64,000 bases of DNA from an uncultured eubacterium 1-6 (lineage in GTDB: Bacteria; Bacillota; Clostridia; Lachnospirales; Lachnospiraceae). The DNA lies in NCBI GenBank assembly GCA_903789595.1, contig CAIFEZ010000005.1, forward strand, positions 62,001 to 126,000. Reading direction: 5' to 3'. The notes beneath the pieces were generated by a model. It ran no database searches. It saw only the letters and a list, made by a program, of their open reading frames with translations, and had not been told where the DNA came from. This document shows, piece after piece, positions 1 to 8,692 of the stretch. Made by a program: the position numbers and the translations under genes. Each line of letters opens with the position of its first letter. Position 1 is the first letter of the stretch.

Positions 1-1
1 G

Positions 2-1282
2 ACGCAGAAGCATTTCACCGAGTCGCGGCTTTGGTGGCCGTACTGGCGCAGCACCTTCTGGGCTTCGCTCGCGGACGGCATCAGCCTGTCAGCCGGAACG
101 CACACCATCACGGTATCGGTTGACGTGAAGGGCGTGCAGTTCTACGGATTCCGCGTCTGCTCGGATTTCAGCGAGGAGCCGTCAGCAGGAAGTGCGTCGT
201 TCACGCTTTCTCCCCGCCACTTCATTGATGTGGATGGCAATGAGTGCCAACCTGATAAAGGCTTCAAGCTCACCTGTGAAATGCTGAGAAGGAAACCAGA
301 CTCCGCGCTTATCTGGTACGAGGATTTCGAGGATTACGGCATGCTCGAAACGAACTACTGGCAGACGCTGTCCGGCTCATGGAAAGTCTGGCGATCGGAC
401 GAGTATTCCGAATCCCGCGTTTATTCCCAACTCGACGGCAGCGGCAAATTTGCATGGAACTACGACGGATTCAAGGACGTTCACCTCCGGGCGCGGCTTG
501 CGTTTCCAGCGGGAAGCACTGGCAAGGCGGGCGTCTTCTGCGGCAGCCTGTTCTGCTGTCTCAACTACAGCAGTCAGGCCGTGGAGCTGTGGAACGGAAG
601 TACAAAGCTCGGAAGCTACTCGCAGTCGATTCAGCAGACGCCGACCGCAAGTCTCCGTACCGATCCAACCACCTACACCGTCGAGATGCGGATTCGCGGC
701 AGCACCGTGCGCGTCTATTCCGGCGCGTCAAATACGCTGCGGTTCACCGCAACGGTCAGCGGATTCTCAGGAGGAACCGCCGGATACCAGTCTGACCAGA
801 GGACGATCTGCGAACTGCTCCGCATGGGCGACGCGTGGACGTACGAGCCATACGAACGCTTCGACGTGACCTTCCCAGACGGCAGCGTCACCCAGTACGG
901 ACGCATCAGCCGGAGCAACTGCACATGGGACGACGAATTCCAGGTGTTCACGCTCACCTCGGATGTTGAGGAATCCACTACAAGAAGCGAATCCATCTCA
1001 ATGGACTACGAATTCTACCACTCGGCACAGCTCGACCTCGAATGCGGGAAGGACTACACGGTGACGATCACGCCGAAGGACATCGACATCTGGATCTCGC
1101 GGCTTTTCCTCGGAGACGCGGACGGATTTTCCATTCTCTACTATCAGGACGTGGATTCGCTCGTCTACTGGGCGAATCAGGCGGCGTACCACTGGGGACT
1201 TCGCGGCATCGCGATCTGGTCGCTCGGGCAGGAGGATTTAAGGCTCTGGGAGGCATTGCCGAAACAGACCGACACCTCATAA
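2..1282 (+). CDS. phage tail-associated protein, C-terminal part (5' end outside window)
   Basis: The frame is open from base 2, so the real start lies upstream of the window; the first ATG/GTG inside (near 125) is probably internal. The middle of the visible part (from 'YWQTLSGSWKVW') reads like a LamG/concanavalin-type beta-sandwich. The last ~45 residues ('YYQDVDSLVYWANQ', then 'GLRGIAIWSLGQED') resemble the closing strands of a GH18-type glycosidase barrel, where a glycine-rich 'GxRGxxxWxLGxED' end is usual. It lies directly before holin and endolysin, the normal place for a tail-fibre or tail-tip protein. Likely role is host-surface binding or glycan cleavage; the substrate cannot be read from the sequence. 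The family assignment is by eye and moderately uncertain. Confidence 0.65.
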   Translation, partial: TQKHFTESRLWWPYWRSTFWASLADGISLSAGTHTITVSVDVKGVQFYGFRVCSDFSEEPSAGSASFTLSPRHFIDVDGNECQPDKGFKLTCEMLRRKPDSALIWYEDFEDYGMLETNYWQTLSGSWKVWRSDEYSESRVYSQLDGSGKFAWNYDGFKDVHLRARLAFPAGSTGKAGVFCGSLFCCLNYSSQAVELWNGSTKLGSYSQSIQQTPTASLRTDPTTYTVEMRIRGSTVRVYSGASNTLRFTATVSGFSGGTAGYQSDQRTICELLRMGDAWTYEPYERFDVTFPDGSVTQYGRISRSNCTWDDEFQVFTLTSDVEESTTRSESISMDYEFYHSAQLDLECGKDYTVTITPKDIDIWISRLFLGDADGFSILYYQDVDSLVYWANQAAYHWGLRGIAIWSLGQEDLRLWEALPKQTDTS

Positions 1283-1306
1283 CTTCATAAATCACAGAGT
1301 TTTTTC

Positions 1307-1341
1307 AAGGCTGTCAGCGTACCACTGGCGGCCTTTCATTT
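1307..1341 (+). terminator. possible terminator after tail gene
   Basis: AAGGC (1307-1311) pairs with GCCTT (1331-1335), with imperfect inner pairing, followed by a T-rich stretch. The stem is weak; it could separate the tail gene from the lysis genes. Confidence 0.35.
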
Positions 1342-1369
1342 TGCTCAAAATCAAAGGAGGGACATTTTG

Positions 1370-1783
1370 ATGAAGGAATTCTGGAACACCATACAGCTCA
1401 TTTTCGCGGCCATCGGAGGATGGCTCGGCTACTTTCTCGGAGGATGCGACGGGCTTCTTATCGCGCTGATCATCTTCGTGGTCTGCGACTACATTACCGG
1501 CGTGCTCTGCGCCATCGCGGACAAGAAGCTCTCGTCTGCAGTTGGATTCAAAGGAATCTGCAGGAAAGTCTTGATCTTCATTCTGGTCGGCATCGCCAAC
1601 ATCCTCGACATCCACGTGCTCGGACATGAGGGCGTGCTGAGAACCGCAATCATATTCTTCTACATTTCGAATGAAGGTCTTTCTCTCACTGAGAACGCCG
1701 CACATCTCGGACTTCCGATTCCCGGCAAGCTCAAGGATGTGCTTGAACAGCTTCACGACAGAAACGACAAGGAGGAACAGTAA
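1370..1783 (+). CDS. phage holin (toxin secretion/phage lysis holin type)
   Basis: A 137-residue protein with several hydrophobic segments ('IFAAIGGWLGYFLGG', 'LLIALIIFVVCDYITGVL', 'VLIFILVGIANILD') and a charged tail. This is the layout of the Cph1/TcdE-like holin family, in which the motif 'DYxTGxL' is typical. The start is the ATG at 1370, which has AGGAGG at 1355-1360 at proper distance; an in-frame TTG three bases earlier is less likely. It would permeabilise the membrane so that the endolysin encoded 2 bases downstream can reach the wall. Confidence 0.88.
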   Translation: MKEFWNTIQLIFAAIGGWLGYFLGGCDGLLIALIIFVVCDYITGVLCAIADKKLSSAVGFKGICRKVLIFILVGIANILDIHVLGHEGVLRTAIIFFYISNEGLSLTENAAHLGLPIPGKLKDVLEQLHDRNDKEEQ

Positions 1784-1785
1784 TT

Positions 1786-2736
1786 ATGGCTATCAAGGGA
1801 ATAGACGTATCGGTCTGGCAGGGAAACATCGACTTTGGCAAGGTCAAAGTGTCAGGCATCAATTTTGTGATTATCCGCGCCGGATACGGCAACGGGAACA
1901 AGGACAAATGGTTCGATGAGAACTACCGGAAAGCAAAAGCAGCCGGGCTCCACATCGGCGCATACTGGTATTCATACGCCACATCCGCTGACGGTGCGAA
2001 GCAGGAAGCGCAGTCCTGCGCCAAGGTGCTCTCAGGCAAGCAGCTTGATTACCCGGTCTACTTCGACATCGAGGAGAAGTCCCAGCTTTCGCGCGGGAAG
2101 GATTTCTGCTCATCGCTCATCACGGCGTTCTGCACGGAACTCGAACGGCTCGGCTATTACGCAGGATTCTACACCTCGCTCTCAAGCCTGAACTCCGTGA
2201 TATCTGACGCCGTGAAAAAGCGGTTCACCGTCTGGGTGGCGCAATGGTCGAGCAAGTGCAGCTACTCCGGCAGCTACGGCGTCTGGCAGTATTCGTCCAA
2301 AGGCAAGGTCAATGGAATAAGCGGAAATGTCGACATGGACTATTCCTACATCGACTTCCCGTCGGCAATCAAAAACGGCGGATTCAACGGCTATGGCAAG
2401 AGCGCAGCGTCCACCATCACGACGACAGCAAAGAAATCTGTGGATGAGATTGCAGCCGAGGTCATCGCCGGGAAATGGGGCAATGGCTCTGACCGCAAGA
2501 ACCGCCTGACCGCAGCCGGATATGACTATGCCGCCGTGCAGGCCAAGGTCAACGAGAAGCTCGGCTCTTCCGGTAAGAAATCGACCGCGACTTTCTACAC
2601 GATTCAGAAGGGAGACACGCTCTCCGGCATCGCGAAAAAGTACGGCACGACCGTTTCCGCAATCCAGAAGCTGAACAGCTCGCTTATAAAGAACGTGAAC
2701 CTCATCCAGGTCGGATGGCGGATTCGCGTGAAATAA
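1786..2736 (+). CDS. endolysin: GH25 lysozyme with Cpl-7 and LysM wall-binding domains
   Basis: 316 residues. Residues ~1-195 are a GH25 muramidase: 'GIDVSVWQGNIDF' at the start (Asp7) and the catalytic 'DIE' (Asp94, Glu96). Residues ~217-259 ('SVDEIAAEVIAGKWGNG...') match a Cpl-7-type wall-binding repeat. Residues ~270-316 ('YTIQKGDTLSGIAKKYG') are a LysM domain. There is no signal peptide, consistent with holin-dependent release by the holin gene just upstream. It cleaves the MurNAc-GlcNAc bond of peptidoglycan. Having two different wall-binding modules is common in clostridial phage lysins. Confidence 0.93.
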   Translation: MAIKGIDVSVWQGNIDFGKVKVSGINFVIIRAGYGNGNKDKWFDENYRKAKAAGLHIGAYWYSYATSADGAKQEAQSCAKVLSGKQLDYPVYFDIEEKSQLSRGKDFCSSLITAFCTELERLGYYAGFYTSLSSLNSVISDAVKKRFTVWVAQWSSKCSYSGSYGVWQYSSKGKVNGISGNVDMDYSYIDFPSAIKNGGFNGYGKSAASTITTTAKKSVDEIAAEVIAGKWGNGSDRKNRLTAAGYDYAAVQAKVNEKLGSSGKKSTATFYTIQKGDTLSGIAKKYGTTVSAIQKLNSSLIKNVNLIQVGWRIRVK

Positions 2737-2752
2737 CCACATCATCTCCTCT

Positions 2753-2798
2753 GGCCCACTGGTATTCCTTTATACGGGATTGCCGGTGGGCCTTTTTT
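2753..2798 (+). terminator. rho-independent terminator after the lysis genes
   Basis: GGCCCACTGG pairs with CCGGTGGGCC across a ~20-base loop, followed by six T. It closes the late phage transcript and isolates the recombinase module. Confidence 0.85.
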
Positions 2799-2858
2799 CG
2801 TTTTCGCTTCGTCAAAATAGGTCTCCAGCCTCCAGTGGAAAGCAGGAGGCGAAACATC

Positions 2859-3071
2859 ATGACGGAGGAAAAGAACTACTACACGGACGAGCGCATCCGC
2901 AGTGATCTCGACTATCAGCGGGCGCAGAGGACTGCCAGATGCATGCTTGATTCAGGCCTTATTTCCGATGACGAATTCAACAAATTATGCGACATCAACC
3001 GCGAAACTTTCTCTCCCTTGTTTGCGGAAATATATCCGAAAACTGCTTGCTATGTGTCCGAAACAGAGTGA
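2859..3071 (+). CDS. small SHOCT-like protein next to recombinases
   Basis: 70 residues, starting at the ATG after AGGAGG (2844-2849). 'ARCMLDSGLISDDEFNKLCDI' matches the short helical pattern of SHOCT-like domains. Genes of this size and type often precede serine recombinase clusters in Clostridia prophages. Role unknown; a DNA-binding or recombination-directionality role is only a guess. Confidence 0.7.
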   Translation: MTEEKNYYTDERIRSDLDYQRAQRTARCMLDSGLISDDEFNKLCDINRETFSPLFAEIYPKTACYVSETE

Positions 3072-3101
3072 TTGATAGACACTGACAAGGAGGCAGGCCA
3101 A

Positions 3102-4661
3102 TTGAAGAAAATCACAAGAATCGAACAGGCAAACAGGGGAAAAACAGAGTCAAAGAAGCTGCGTGTTGCCGCCTACTGCCGCGTCTCCACGGACTCGGAC
3201 GAACAGCTTGAAAGCCTTGAAACACAGAAGACGCACTATGAAAGCTACATCACCTCTCGTGACGACTGGCGGTTCGCCGGGATCTACTACGACGAGGGCA
3301 TCAGCGGCACCGGCAAATCCAGACGTCCGGAGCTTGAACGGCTCATGCAGGACTGCAAGGCCGGGAAGATCGACATGGTCATCACCAAGAGCATCAGCCG
3401 ATTCTCACGCAACACCACCGACTGTCTTGAACTCGTCCGAAAGCTCCTCGAGCTGAATATTCCCATCTGGTTCGAAAAGGAAAACATCAACACCGGTTCG
3501 ATGGAAAGCGAACTGTTCCTCTCCATCCTCTCCAGCATGGCAGCAGACGAATCCCTTTCCATCAGCCTGAACAGCAAATGGAGCATCAAAAAACGGTTCG
3601 AGAACGGCACGTTCAAGATAAGCTATCCGCCATACGGCTACGACTGGGACGGCGAGACGATGACCATTAACCCGGAGCAGGCGCAGATTGTCCGCCGTAT
3701 CTTCTCAGAGACACTTGCCGGAAAGGGTACCGCTGCCATTGCCGCGGAGCTCAACCGGGAGCAGATCCCGACGAAGCGAGGCGGGCGCTGGAGCCCGTCA
3801 GGAATCCGCGGGATGATCGCAAACGAGAAATACTGCGGCGACTGCCTTTACCAGAAGACATGGTCGGATTCAGCCTACAAGCGGCACCTGAACCACGGTG
3901 AACAAACACAGTACCTGCAGCAGAATCATCACGAGCCGATCGTCAGCCGCGAGGACTGGGAAGCCGCGCAAAAGCTCATCTCGCAGCGGGCTGATGAGAA
4001 GAATATCAGCAAGGGCGATGAAAAGTACCAGAACCGCTACGCATTCTCCGGCAGAATCATCTGCGGCGAGTGCGGCGCAACATTCAAGCGGCGCATCAAC
4101 TACACAACAGACGGAAGCTACGCGGCATGGAGCTGCAAGACGCATCTCGCCGACAAGAGCAAATGCTCCATGCTCTTCATCCGGGACAGCGACCTCAAGC
4201 TCGCATTCATGACCATGATGAACAAGCTCATCTTTGTGCACCGGCTGATCCTCAAGCCATATGCGGAAAGTTTGAAGCGGAATTCTACGAGCCAGACACT
4301 CAGCCGAATACAGCAGCTTGAAACAAGCCTTGCCGAGAATGCCGACAAACGCAAGACGCTCACGAAGCTCATGGCGCAGGGATTCATCGACCAAGTGATC
4401 TACAGCCAGCAAACAGCCGAGCTTCTCTCGCAGGCCGATGGCATTCGAAAACAGATAGACGCCCTGCAGAACACGACAAGCAGTGAAGCCACAGCTCTGA
4501 TGCATGCAGAGGATCTGCTGCACTTCACCGAGAAAAGCTCGATGCTGGAATACTTCGACGACCGGCTTTTTACACGGTTCGTTGAACGTATTGTCATTCG
4601 CTCACGGCACGAGGCAGTATTCCAGCTCAAATGCGGGCTCACGCTCACGGAAAGGATGTGA
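3102..4661 (+). CDS. large serine recombinase A
   Basis: About 519 residues from a TTG at 3102, chosen because AAGGAGG (3087-3093) lies 8 bases upstream; an in-frame TTG at 3072 has no such site. The N-terminal resolvase domain has '[11 protein letters not shown]' (nucleophile Ser29), 'GISGT' and 'TKSISRFSRNT'. A recombinase domain follows ('PPYGYDWDG' to about residue 285), then a zinc ribbon ('CGECGATFKRR') and a coiled coil. This is the usual order for large serine integrases, which join attP and attB with a 2-bp stagger. It is first of three adjacent recombinase genes that probably act together in prophage excision and integration. Confidence 0.93.
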   Translation: MKKITRIEQANRGKTESKKLRVAAYCRVSTDSDEQLESLETQKTHYESYITSRDDWRFAGIYYDEGISGTGKSRRPELERLMQDCKAGKIDMVITKSISRFSRNTTDCLELVRKLLELNIPIWFEKENINTGSMESELFLSILSSMAADESLSISLNSKWSIKKRFENGTFKISYPPYGYDWDGETMTINPEQAQIVRRIFSETLAGKGTAAIAAELNREQIPTKRGGRWSPSGIRGMIANEKYCGDCLYQKTWSDSAYKRHLNHGEQTQYLQQNHHEPIVSREDWEAAQKLISQRADEKNISKGDEKYQNRYAFSGRIICGECGATFKRRINYTTDGSYAAWSCKTHLADKSKCSMLFIRDSDLKLAFMTMMNKLIFVHRLILKPYAESLKRNSTSQTLSRIQQLETSLAENADKRKTLTKLMAQGFIDQVIYSQQTAELLSQADGIRKQIDALQNTTSSEATALMHAEDLLHFTEKSSMLEYFDDRLFTRFVERIVIRSRHEAVFQLKCGLTLTERM

Positions 4662-4666
4662 AAAAC

Positions 4667-5086
4667 ATGGGACACACACCATACGGATACAGAATCGAAA
4701 ACGGCAAAGCGGTCATCGATAAAGAGAAAGCCCAGCAGATAAGAAACCTCTACAAAAACTACCTTGATGGCATGGCGCTTGCCAAGGCTGCACACGAAGC
4801 GGGAATCCAGACCTGGCACGGCTCGGCAAAGCGCCTGCTCGAAAACAGACACTACCTCGGAGACGACTACTACCCCGCCATCATCGACCAGCAAACCTAC
4901 GACAAAGCACAAGCCGAACGCCTGCACCGGGCAGAGAAGCTCGGACGGACGAACAGAAAAAAGCAGTCGCCGGACACACGAAAACCGCCGACCCATTTCA
5001 AGCTGGCCGCTCCCGAGCAGGCCTATGACGACACAAAGCAGCAGGCGGAATACCTGTACAGCCTGATTGAAAGTGAGGCGCAGTGA
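4667..5086 (+). CDS. short recombinase-domain protein lacking the catalytic domain
   Basis: 139 residues from the ATG at 4667 (a GTG at 4658 is an alternative). It begins directly with the recombinase-domain motif ('[21 protein letters not shown]', '[21 protein letters not shown]') and has no resolvase domain and no catalytic serine. It sits between two full recombinases with a 5-base gap before it and a 1-base overlap after it. Middle genes of this form are known in three-gene serine recombinase modules. It may be an accessory DNA-binding subunit or a directionality partner. Confidence 0.85.
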   Translation: MGHTPYGYRIENGKAVIDKEKAQQIRNLYKNYLDGMALAKAAHEAGIQTWHGSAKRLLENRHYLGDDYYPAIIDQQTYDKAQAERLHRAEKLGRTNRKKQSPDTRKPPTHFKLAAPEQAYDDTKQQAEYLYSLIESEAQ

Positions 5087-6654
5087 TGGCAAACGTGACA
5101 ATCATCCCTGCCAGACGGCAGGTCGGAAACAACGTCAAGCAAGCCGAGCAGCCGAAGCTACGCGTGGCGGCATACTGCCGCGTCAGCACTGATTCGGACG
5201 AACAGGAAACCAGCTACGAAACGCAGGTCTCCCACTACACGGAGTACATCAAAAGCCACCCGGAATGGGAGCTTGCCGGAATCTTCGCCGACGATGGAAT
5301 CAGCGGCACAAACACGAAGAAGCGTGACGAGTTCAACCGCATGATCGACGAATGCATGGCCGGGAACATCGACATGGTCATCACCAAGAGCATCAGCCGC
5401 TTCGCCCGCAACACGCTCGACTGCCTCAAGTACATCCGGCTCCTCAAGGACAAGAACATCGCGGTATGGTTCGAAAAGGAATCCATCAATACGATGGACT
5501 CCAAGGGCGAGGTCCTAATCACCATCATGGCGAGCCTCGCGCAGCAGGAATCGCAGTCGCTTTCGCAGAACGTGAAGCTCGGGCTCCAGTACCGCTACCA
5601 GCAGGGCAAGGTGCAGGTCAACCACAACCACTTCCTCGGATACACCAAGGACAGCGACGGCCACCTCGTCATCGACCCGGAGCAGGCGGAGGTCGTCAAG
5701 CGCATCTACCGGGAGTACCTCGAAGGTCTTTCCATGAAGAGGATCGCCGAAGGGCTGGAGAAGGACGGCATCCTCACCGGCGCGGGAAAGACAAAATGGT
5801 ACGACTCCACCATCAACAAGATCCTGCGAAATGAGAAATACATGGGAGATGCCCTGCTGCAGAAAACCGTGACCACGGACTTCCTCACCAAGAAACGCGT
5901 ACGCAACACCGGAGCCCTGCCGCAGTACTATGTGGAAGACGATCATGAGGCCATCATTCCGAAGGACATCTTCATGCAGGTGCAGGCCGAGCTTGTGCGG
6001 CGCAGGAAGGTTCACACCGGGCCGAACGGACAGAAGCGCATCTACTCCGGCAACAACTGCTTCTCACAGATGGTCGTCTGCGGCGAATGCGGCGAGCTTT
6101 ACCGGCGCGTCCACTGGAACAACCACGGCTGCAAAAGCATTGTCTGGCGATGCATCAGCCGCCTTGAACCCAGCCGCGCAACCATGAACTGCACCAGCCG
6201 AACCGTCAAGGAAGACCTTCTGCAGGAGGTCACGGTCAAGGCGTTTAACCTGATTCTCACCGACAGGGACGGCTTCATCCGGCAGATGCAGGAGAACATT
6301 GCCAAAACGATAACCACCGCCGACACGATGAGCCCGGACGGCATTCAGGCACGGCTCGACGAGCTACAGAAGGAACTCATCCGCAAAGCCAACAACAAGC
6401 AGGACTACGACGCCATCGCCGATGAAATCTTCCGGCTGCGGGAGCAGAAATCACAGGCCGAAGCCGATACCCGCAGCCGCGAGGAGACGCAGAAGCGCAT
6501 CGCCGAGCTGCAGGAATTCATCGGAAAGCAGCAGGCCGAAATCACAGAATTCGACGAAAGCCTTGTCCGAAAGCTCATCCAGCAGATCACCGTCTACGAC
6601 GACCACTTCACCGTCCGGTTCAAATCCGGACTCGCCATCGACATCAACGAATAA
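5086..6654 (+). CDS. large serine recombinase B
   Basis: 522 residues, starting at the ATG overlapping the preceding stop. It has '[13 protein letters not shown]' (Ser34 nucleophile), '[15 protein letters not shown]', '[11 protein letters not shown]', a recombinase domain ('[20 protein letters not shown]'), zinc ribbon '[10 protein letters not shown]' and a C-terminal coiled coil. It is similar in its first 100 residues to recombinase A, but the tail differs. The stop is followed at once by a strong terminator, so it ends the module. Its target site was probably the rlmD 3' end, because an rlmD remnant lies ~0.5 kb downstream. Confidence 0.93.
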   Translation: MANVTIIPARRQVGNNVKQAEQPKLRVAAYCRVSTDSDEQETSYETQVSHYTEYIKSHPEWELAGIFADDGISGTNTKKRDEFNRMIDECMAGNIDMVITKSISRFARNTLDCLKYIRLLKDKNIAVWFEKESINTMDSKGEVLITIMASLAQQESQSLSQNVKLGLQYRYQQGKVQVNHNHFLGYTKDSDGHLVIDPEQAEVVKRIYREYLEGLSMKRIAEGLEKDGILTGAGKTKWYDSTINKILRNEKYMGDALLQKTVTTDFLTKKRVRNTGALPQYYVEDDHEAIIPKDIFMQVQAELVRRRKVHTGPNGQKRIYSGNNCFSQMVVCGECGELYRRVHWNNHGCKSIVWRCISRLEPSRATMNCTSRTVKEDLLQEVTVKAFNLILTDRDGFIRQMQENIAKTITTADTMSPDGIQARLDELQKELIRKANNKQDYDAIADEIFRLREQKSQAEADTRSREETQKRIAELQEFIGKQQAEITEFDESLVRKLIQQITVYDDHFTVRFKSGLAIDINE

Positions 6655-6704
6655 GAGCAGGCTCGCTCATGGAATTGTCTCCCAGAGCGGCCTGCTCTCT
6701 TTTT
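6655..6704 (+). terminator. rho-independent terminator of the recombinase module
   Basis: GAGCAGGC (6655-6662) pairs with GCCTGCTC (6690-6697), followed by a T-rich run. It starts immediately after the recombinase B stop codon. Confidence 0.88.
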
Positions 6705-6727
6705 ATCTTCTACATGAAATATGTTGG

Positions 6728-6910
6728 CTACTTTTTATTCTTTTTACTGTGGAGAATCACACCTGTCGAGGCAGCAAAGGCAATGCCGAAGCAAACGCCG
6801 ACTCCGATTCCTGCCATACTGTGAAGCACATTCACAAAAACAAAGCTCCAAAGAATCGCCATCGCAATTCCAATCAGCAACACGATGATTATCGCTGTCT
6901 CTCTTTTCAT
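6728..6910 (-). CDS. small two-helix membrane protein
   Basis: 60 residues, with 'AIIIVLLIGIAMAILWSFVFV' and a second hydrophobic helix ('GIGVGVCFGIAFAAS'), ending in a lysine-rich tail. A very good site (AAGGAGG, 6 bases before ATG) on the minus strand supports it as a real gene. It faces the recombinase genes and is likely prophage cargo or a superinfection-type membrane peptide. Function unknown. Confidence 0.7.
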   Translation of the reverse strand: MKRETAIIIVLLIGIAMAILWSFVFVNVLHSMAGIGVGVCFGIAFAASTGVILHSKKNKK

Positions 6911-7134
6911 GTCTGACCTCCTTGGGCAAAATCATATCAGCCATCTTGACATCCAACCTGAACACTACATCCAATCACAAGTCACAACCTATCGAATATC
7001 CAATCGCGAGTCTCAACCCTAAGAGAAAGGCATGTTTGATAAGTTCCCGCAGAGTGCTTCATGCCGGTAATCTCTAAGCCGTCCTGAACAACACGAATCC
7101 CGAAAATGGCTTGATTACCGGGTTCTTTTACACT
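6911..7134. other. gene-free stretch at prophage end
   Basis: No convincing ORF or stable hairpin with a T-run is visible. It is the terminal part of the left prophage before the rlmD-like remnant, and a related phrase ('tatccaatc' / 'gcgagtctcaaccc') recurs loosely near 6945-7020. Nothing further can be assigned. Confidence 0.4.
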
Positions 7135-7211
7135 TCAGTCCCTGCGCCTTGACATCAATACTACGGTCTCGACGTGTGATACTTAGGCTATTGGGGAAAC
7201 ATGTCAACAGG
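7135..7211 (-). pseudogene. rlmD: remnant of an rlmD 3' end
   Basis: On the minus strand this encodes 'PVDMFPQ' and then, after a ~14-base disrupted stretch in another phase, 'HVETVVLMSRRRD' and a stop. RlmD/RumA proteins end in 'VDMFPxTxHVExVVLMS', so this is a second, broken copy of the C-terminus of the gene at 8693-10057, in the same orientation. It is best read as the far side of an integration site left by stacked serine-recombinase elements. Confidence 0.72.
7193..7211. repeat. direct repeat, distal copy (candidate att core)
   Basis: This 19-base stretch, ending in ACATGTCAACAGG, matches 8740-8758 at 18 of 19 positions. The two copies flank the small recombinase element, as expected for attL/attR of an element using the rlmD 3' end. 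Confidence 0.7.
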
Positions 7212-7403
7212 CTACCAAAATAATTGATTTTACTGACATTTTTTGCTCTCAACCTAAGCTATGATATCCAATTTGTCGCTTCATATAAGTAGGCTATATT
7301 TCATTTTGACCAACACACAAATTTATGTTTTCTTGGCATTAGCGGTCCTAGACAAAGCGGGATTGTATTATCACACGAGACAGTTCATGATTCAGATAGC
7401 AAC

Positions 7404-7613
7404 TTACTTTTTAACTTTTCGGGAAATAATCTTTCCACCTTCTGAAATTAACTCCGTAGTATGTTCAGATACATAATCAATTGCTCTATGCCACTCATTC
7501 TTGAATTTAAAGAATAACTCTCCATTTATTTCTCTGGTTGGGCAAGTATAATTTCTTCCACCCGCGGTAATCTGAAGCCATTTCAAAATTCGATTAATTC
7601 CAAGTATCAACAT
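7404..7613 (-). CDS. hypothetical protein of the small recombinase element
   Basis: 69 residues from the ATG at 7613, which has GGAG 8 bases upstream; an in-frame ATG at 7631 lacks this. Content: 'LGINRILKWLQITAGGRNY', 'EINGELFFKFKNEWHRAIDY'. It lies 33 bases after the serine recombinase stop on the same strand, so the two are probably co-transcribed. No family recognised. An opposite-strand ORF at 7261-7476 overlaps it and is not credible. Confidence 0.6.
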   Translation of the reverse strand: MLILGINRILKWLQITAGGRNYTCPTREINGELFFKFKNEWHRAIDYVSEHTTELISEGGKIISRKVKK

Positions 7614-7646
7614 AAAATCATCTCCAACCATGAATTAAAATATTTT

Positions 7647-8567
7647 TTATTTCTTCTTCGAACTGTATTTCCTACTGCTGCGATGCTTTCCGTCATTACC
7701 TATGACTATATTGCTTCGCTTTTTCTTTTCTTCCTGAACCGCTCTGAACTCGCTTTCTGTAATAATCGGCGGATGGCAATCTTTCATCTGATACCTATAT
7801 TCTTGTGTGGCGGAATCCAAAAGCGTAACCGTACCTGTGTACTTCTCATTTTCAAGCATCTTCTCTATGGAACGCTTGCTCCATGTCCCCTTGCCGGTAG
7901 GGGAAGGAATGCCTGCATTCGATAGTTTCTTGATGATACCAAGCACACTGGCTCCATCAAGGTACCAGCGGAATATATCCCGCACCACCTTAGCCTGTTC
8001 ATCATCAATTACAAGCTCTCCATCCTTATCCTTTGTGTAACCGTAAAGCTTTCGTTTGTAAAGTCCGGATGTGCCGTTTGCCGCCCTCATGGCAAGTCCT
8101 AAACGAATATTCCCGCTTCGGCTCTCATTTTCAGCCTGAGCCAAGGATTCCATCACCGAAATCATAAGGTTGCTGTCGACCTCTTCGGTATCCAGATTTT
8201 CTTGTTCAAATATAATCCTGACTCCTGCTGCTTTCAACCGGTTGATTGCTGACAAGGTTTCAACCGTATCCCTGCCAAACCGGCTGATGCTTTTGGTGAG
8301 GACAATGGAGATATTATGAGCTTCGCATTCTCGAATCAACCGCTCAAATTCACGCCGAGGAAGTTCTCCCTTTGCTGATACAATATCGATAAAAACATCT
8401 GCCAGTCGCCATTGGCTGACATGTGCAACCGCTCTTGTCAGAGCAGAAATCTGTGCCGCGAGGCTATAAAGCTGTTCCTTTTCATTTGTACTGACCCTGC
8501 AATAGATTCCCACTTTCTTTTCCAAGCGATCATTCCTTGCCGGAATATACCAGATTTTTTGATCCAT
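7647..8567 (-). CDS. serine recombinase, short form without zinc ribbon
   Basis: 306 residues. Resolvase domain with 'GIYCRVSTNEKEQ' (Ser26) and 'TKSISRFGRDTVETL', then a recombinase domain ('KLYGYTKDKDGELVIDDEQAKVV', 'WSKRSIEKMLENEKYTG'). The protein ends in a basic tail right where larger relatives would start their zinc ribbon and coiled coil. Such ~300-residue versions are common in Clostridia and are probably a stable form rather than a truncation. A good site (GGAGGTGAG) precedes the ATG. It is the likely mover of the ~1.5-kb unit bracketed by the rlmD repeats. Confidence 0.88.
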   Translation of the reverse strand: MDQKIWYIPARNDRLEKKVGIYCRVSTNEKEQLYSLAAQISALTRAVAHVSQWRLADVFIDIVSAKGELPRREFERLIRECEAHNISIVLTKSISRFGRDTVETLSAINRLKAAGVRIIFEQENLDTEEVDSNLMISVMESLAQAENESRSGNIRLGLAMRAANGTSGLYKRKLYGYTKDKDGELVIDDEQAKVVRDIFRWYLDGASVLGIIKKLSNAGIPSPTGKGTWSKRSIEKMLENEKYTGTVTLLDSATQEYRYQMKDCHPPIITESEFRAVQEEKKKRSNIVIGNDGKHRSSRKYSSKKK

Positions 8568-8692
8568 CAGCTCACCTCCACATCATTTATTAGCCTAATC
8601 ATATCACAAAATCTCACTTATGATGAGCAGGTAAATTACGTTTATTAAATGAGTTAAAACACAATATATTGTTTGCTCACTTTTCCAACACA

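Noticed and set aside
7261-7476. 71-residue ORF on the + strand
   Set aside because: No ribosome binding site, and it overlaps a better-supported gene on the other strand (7404-7613).
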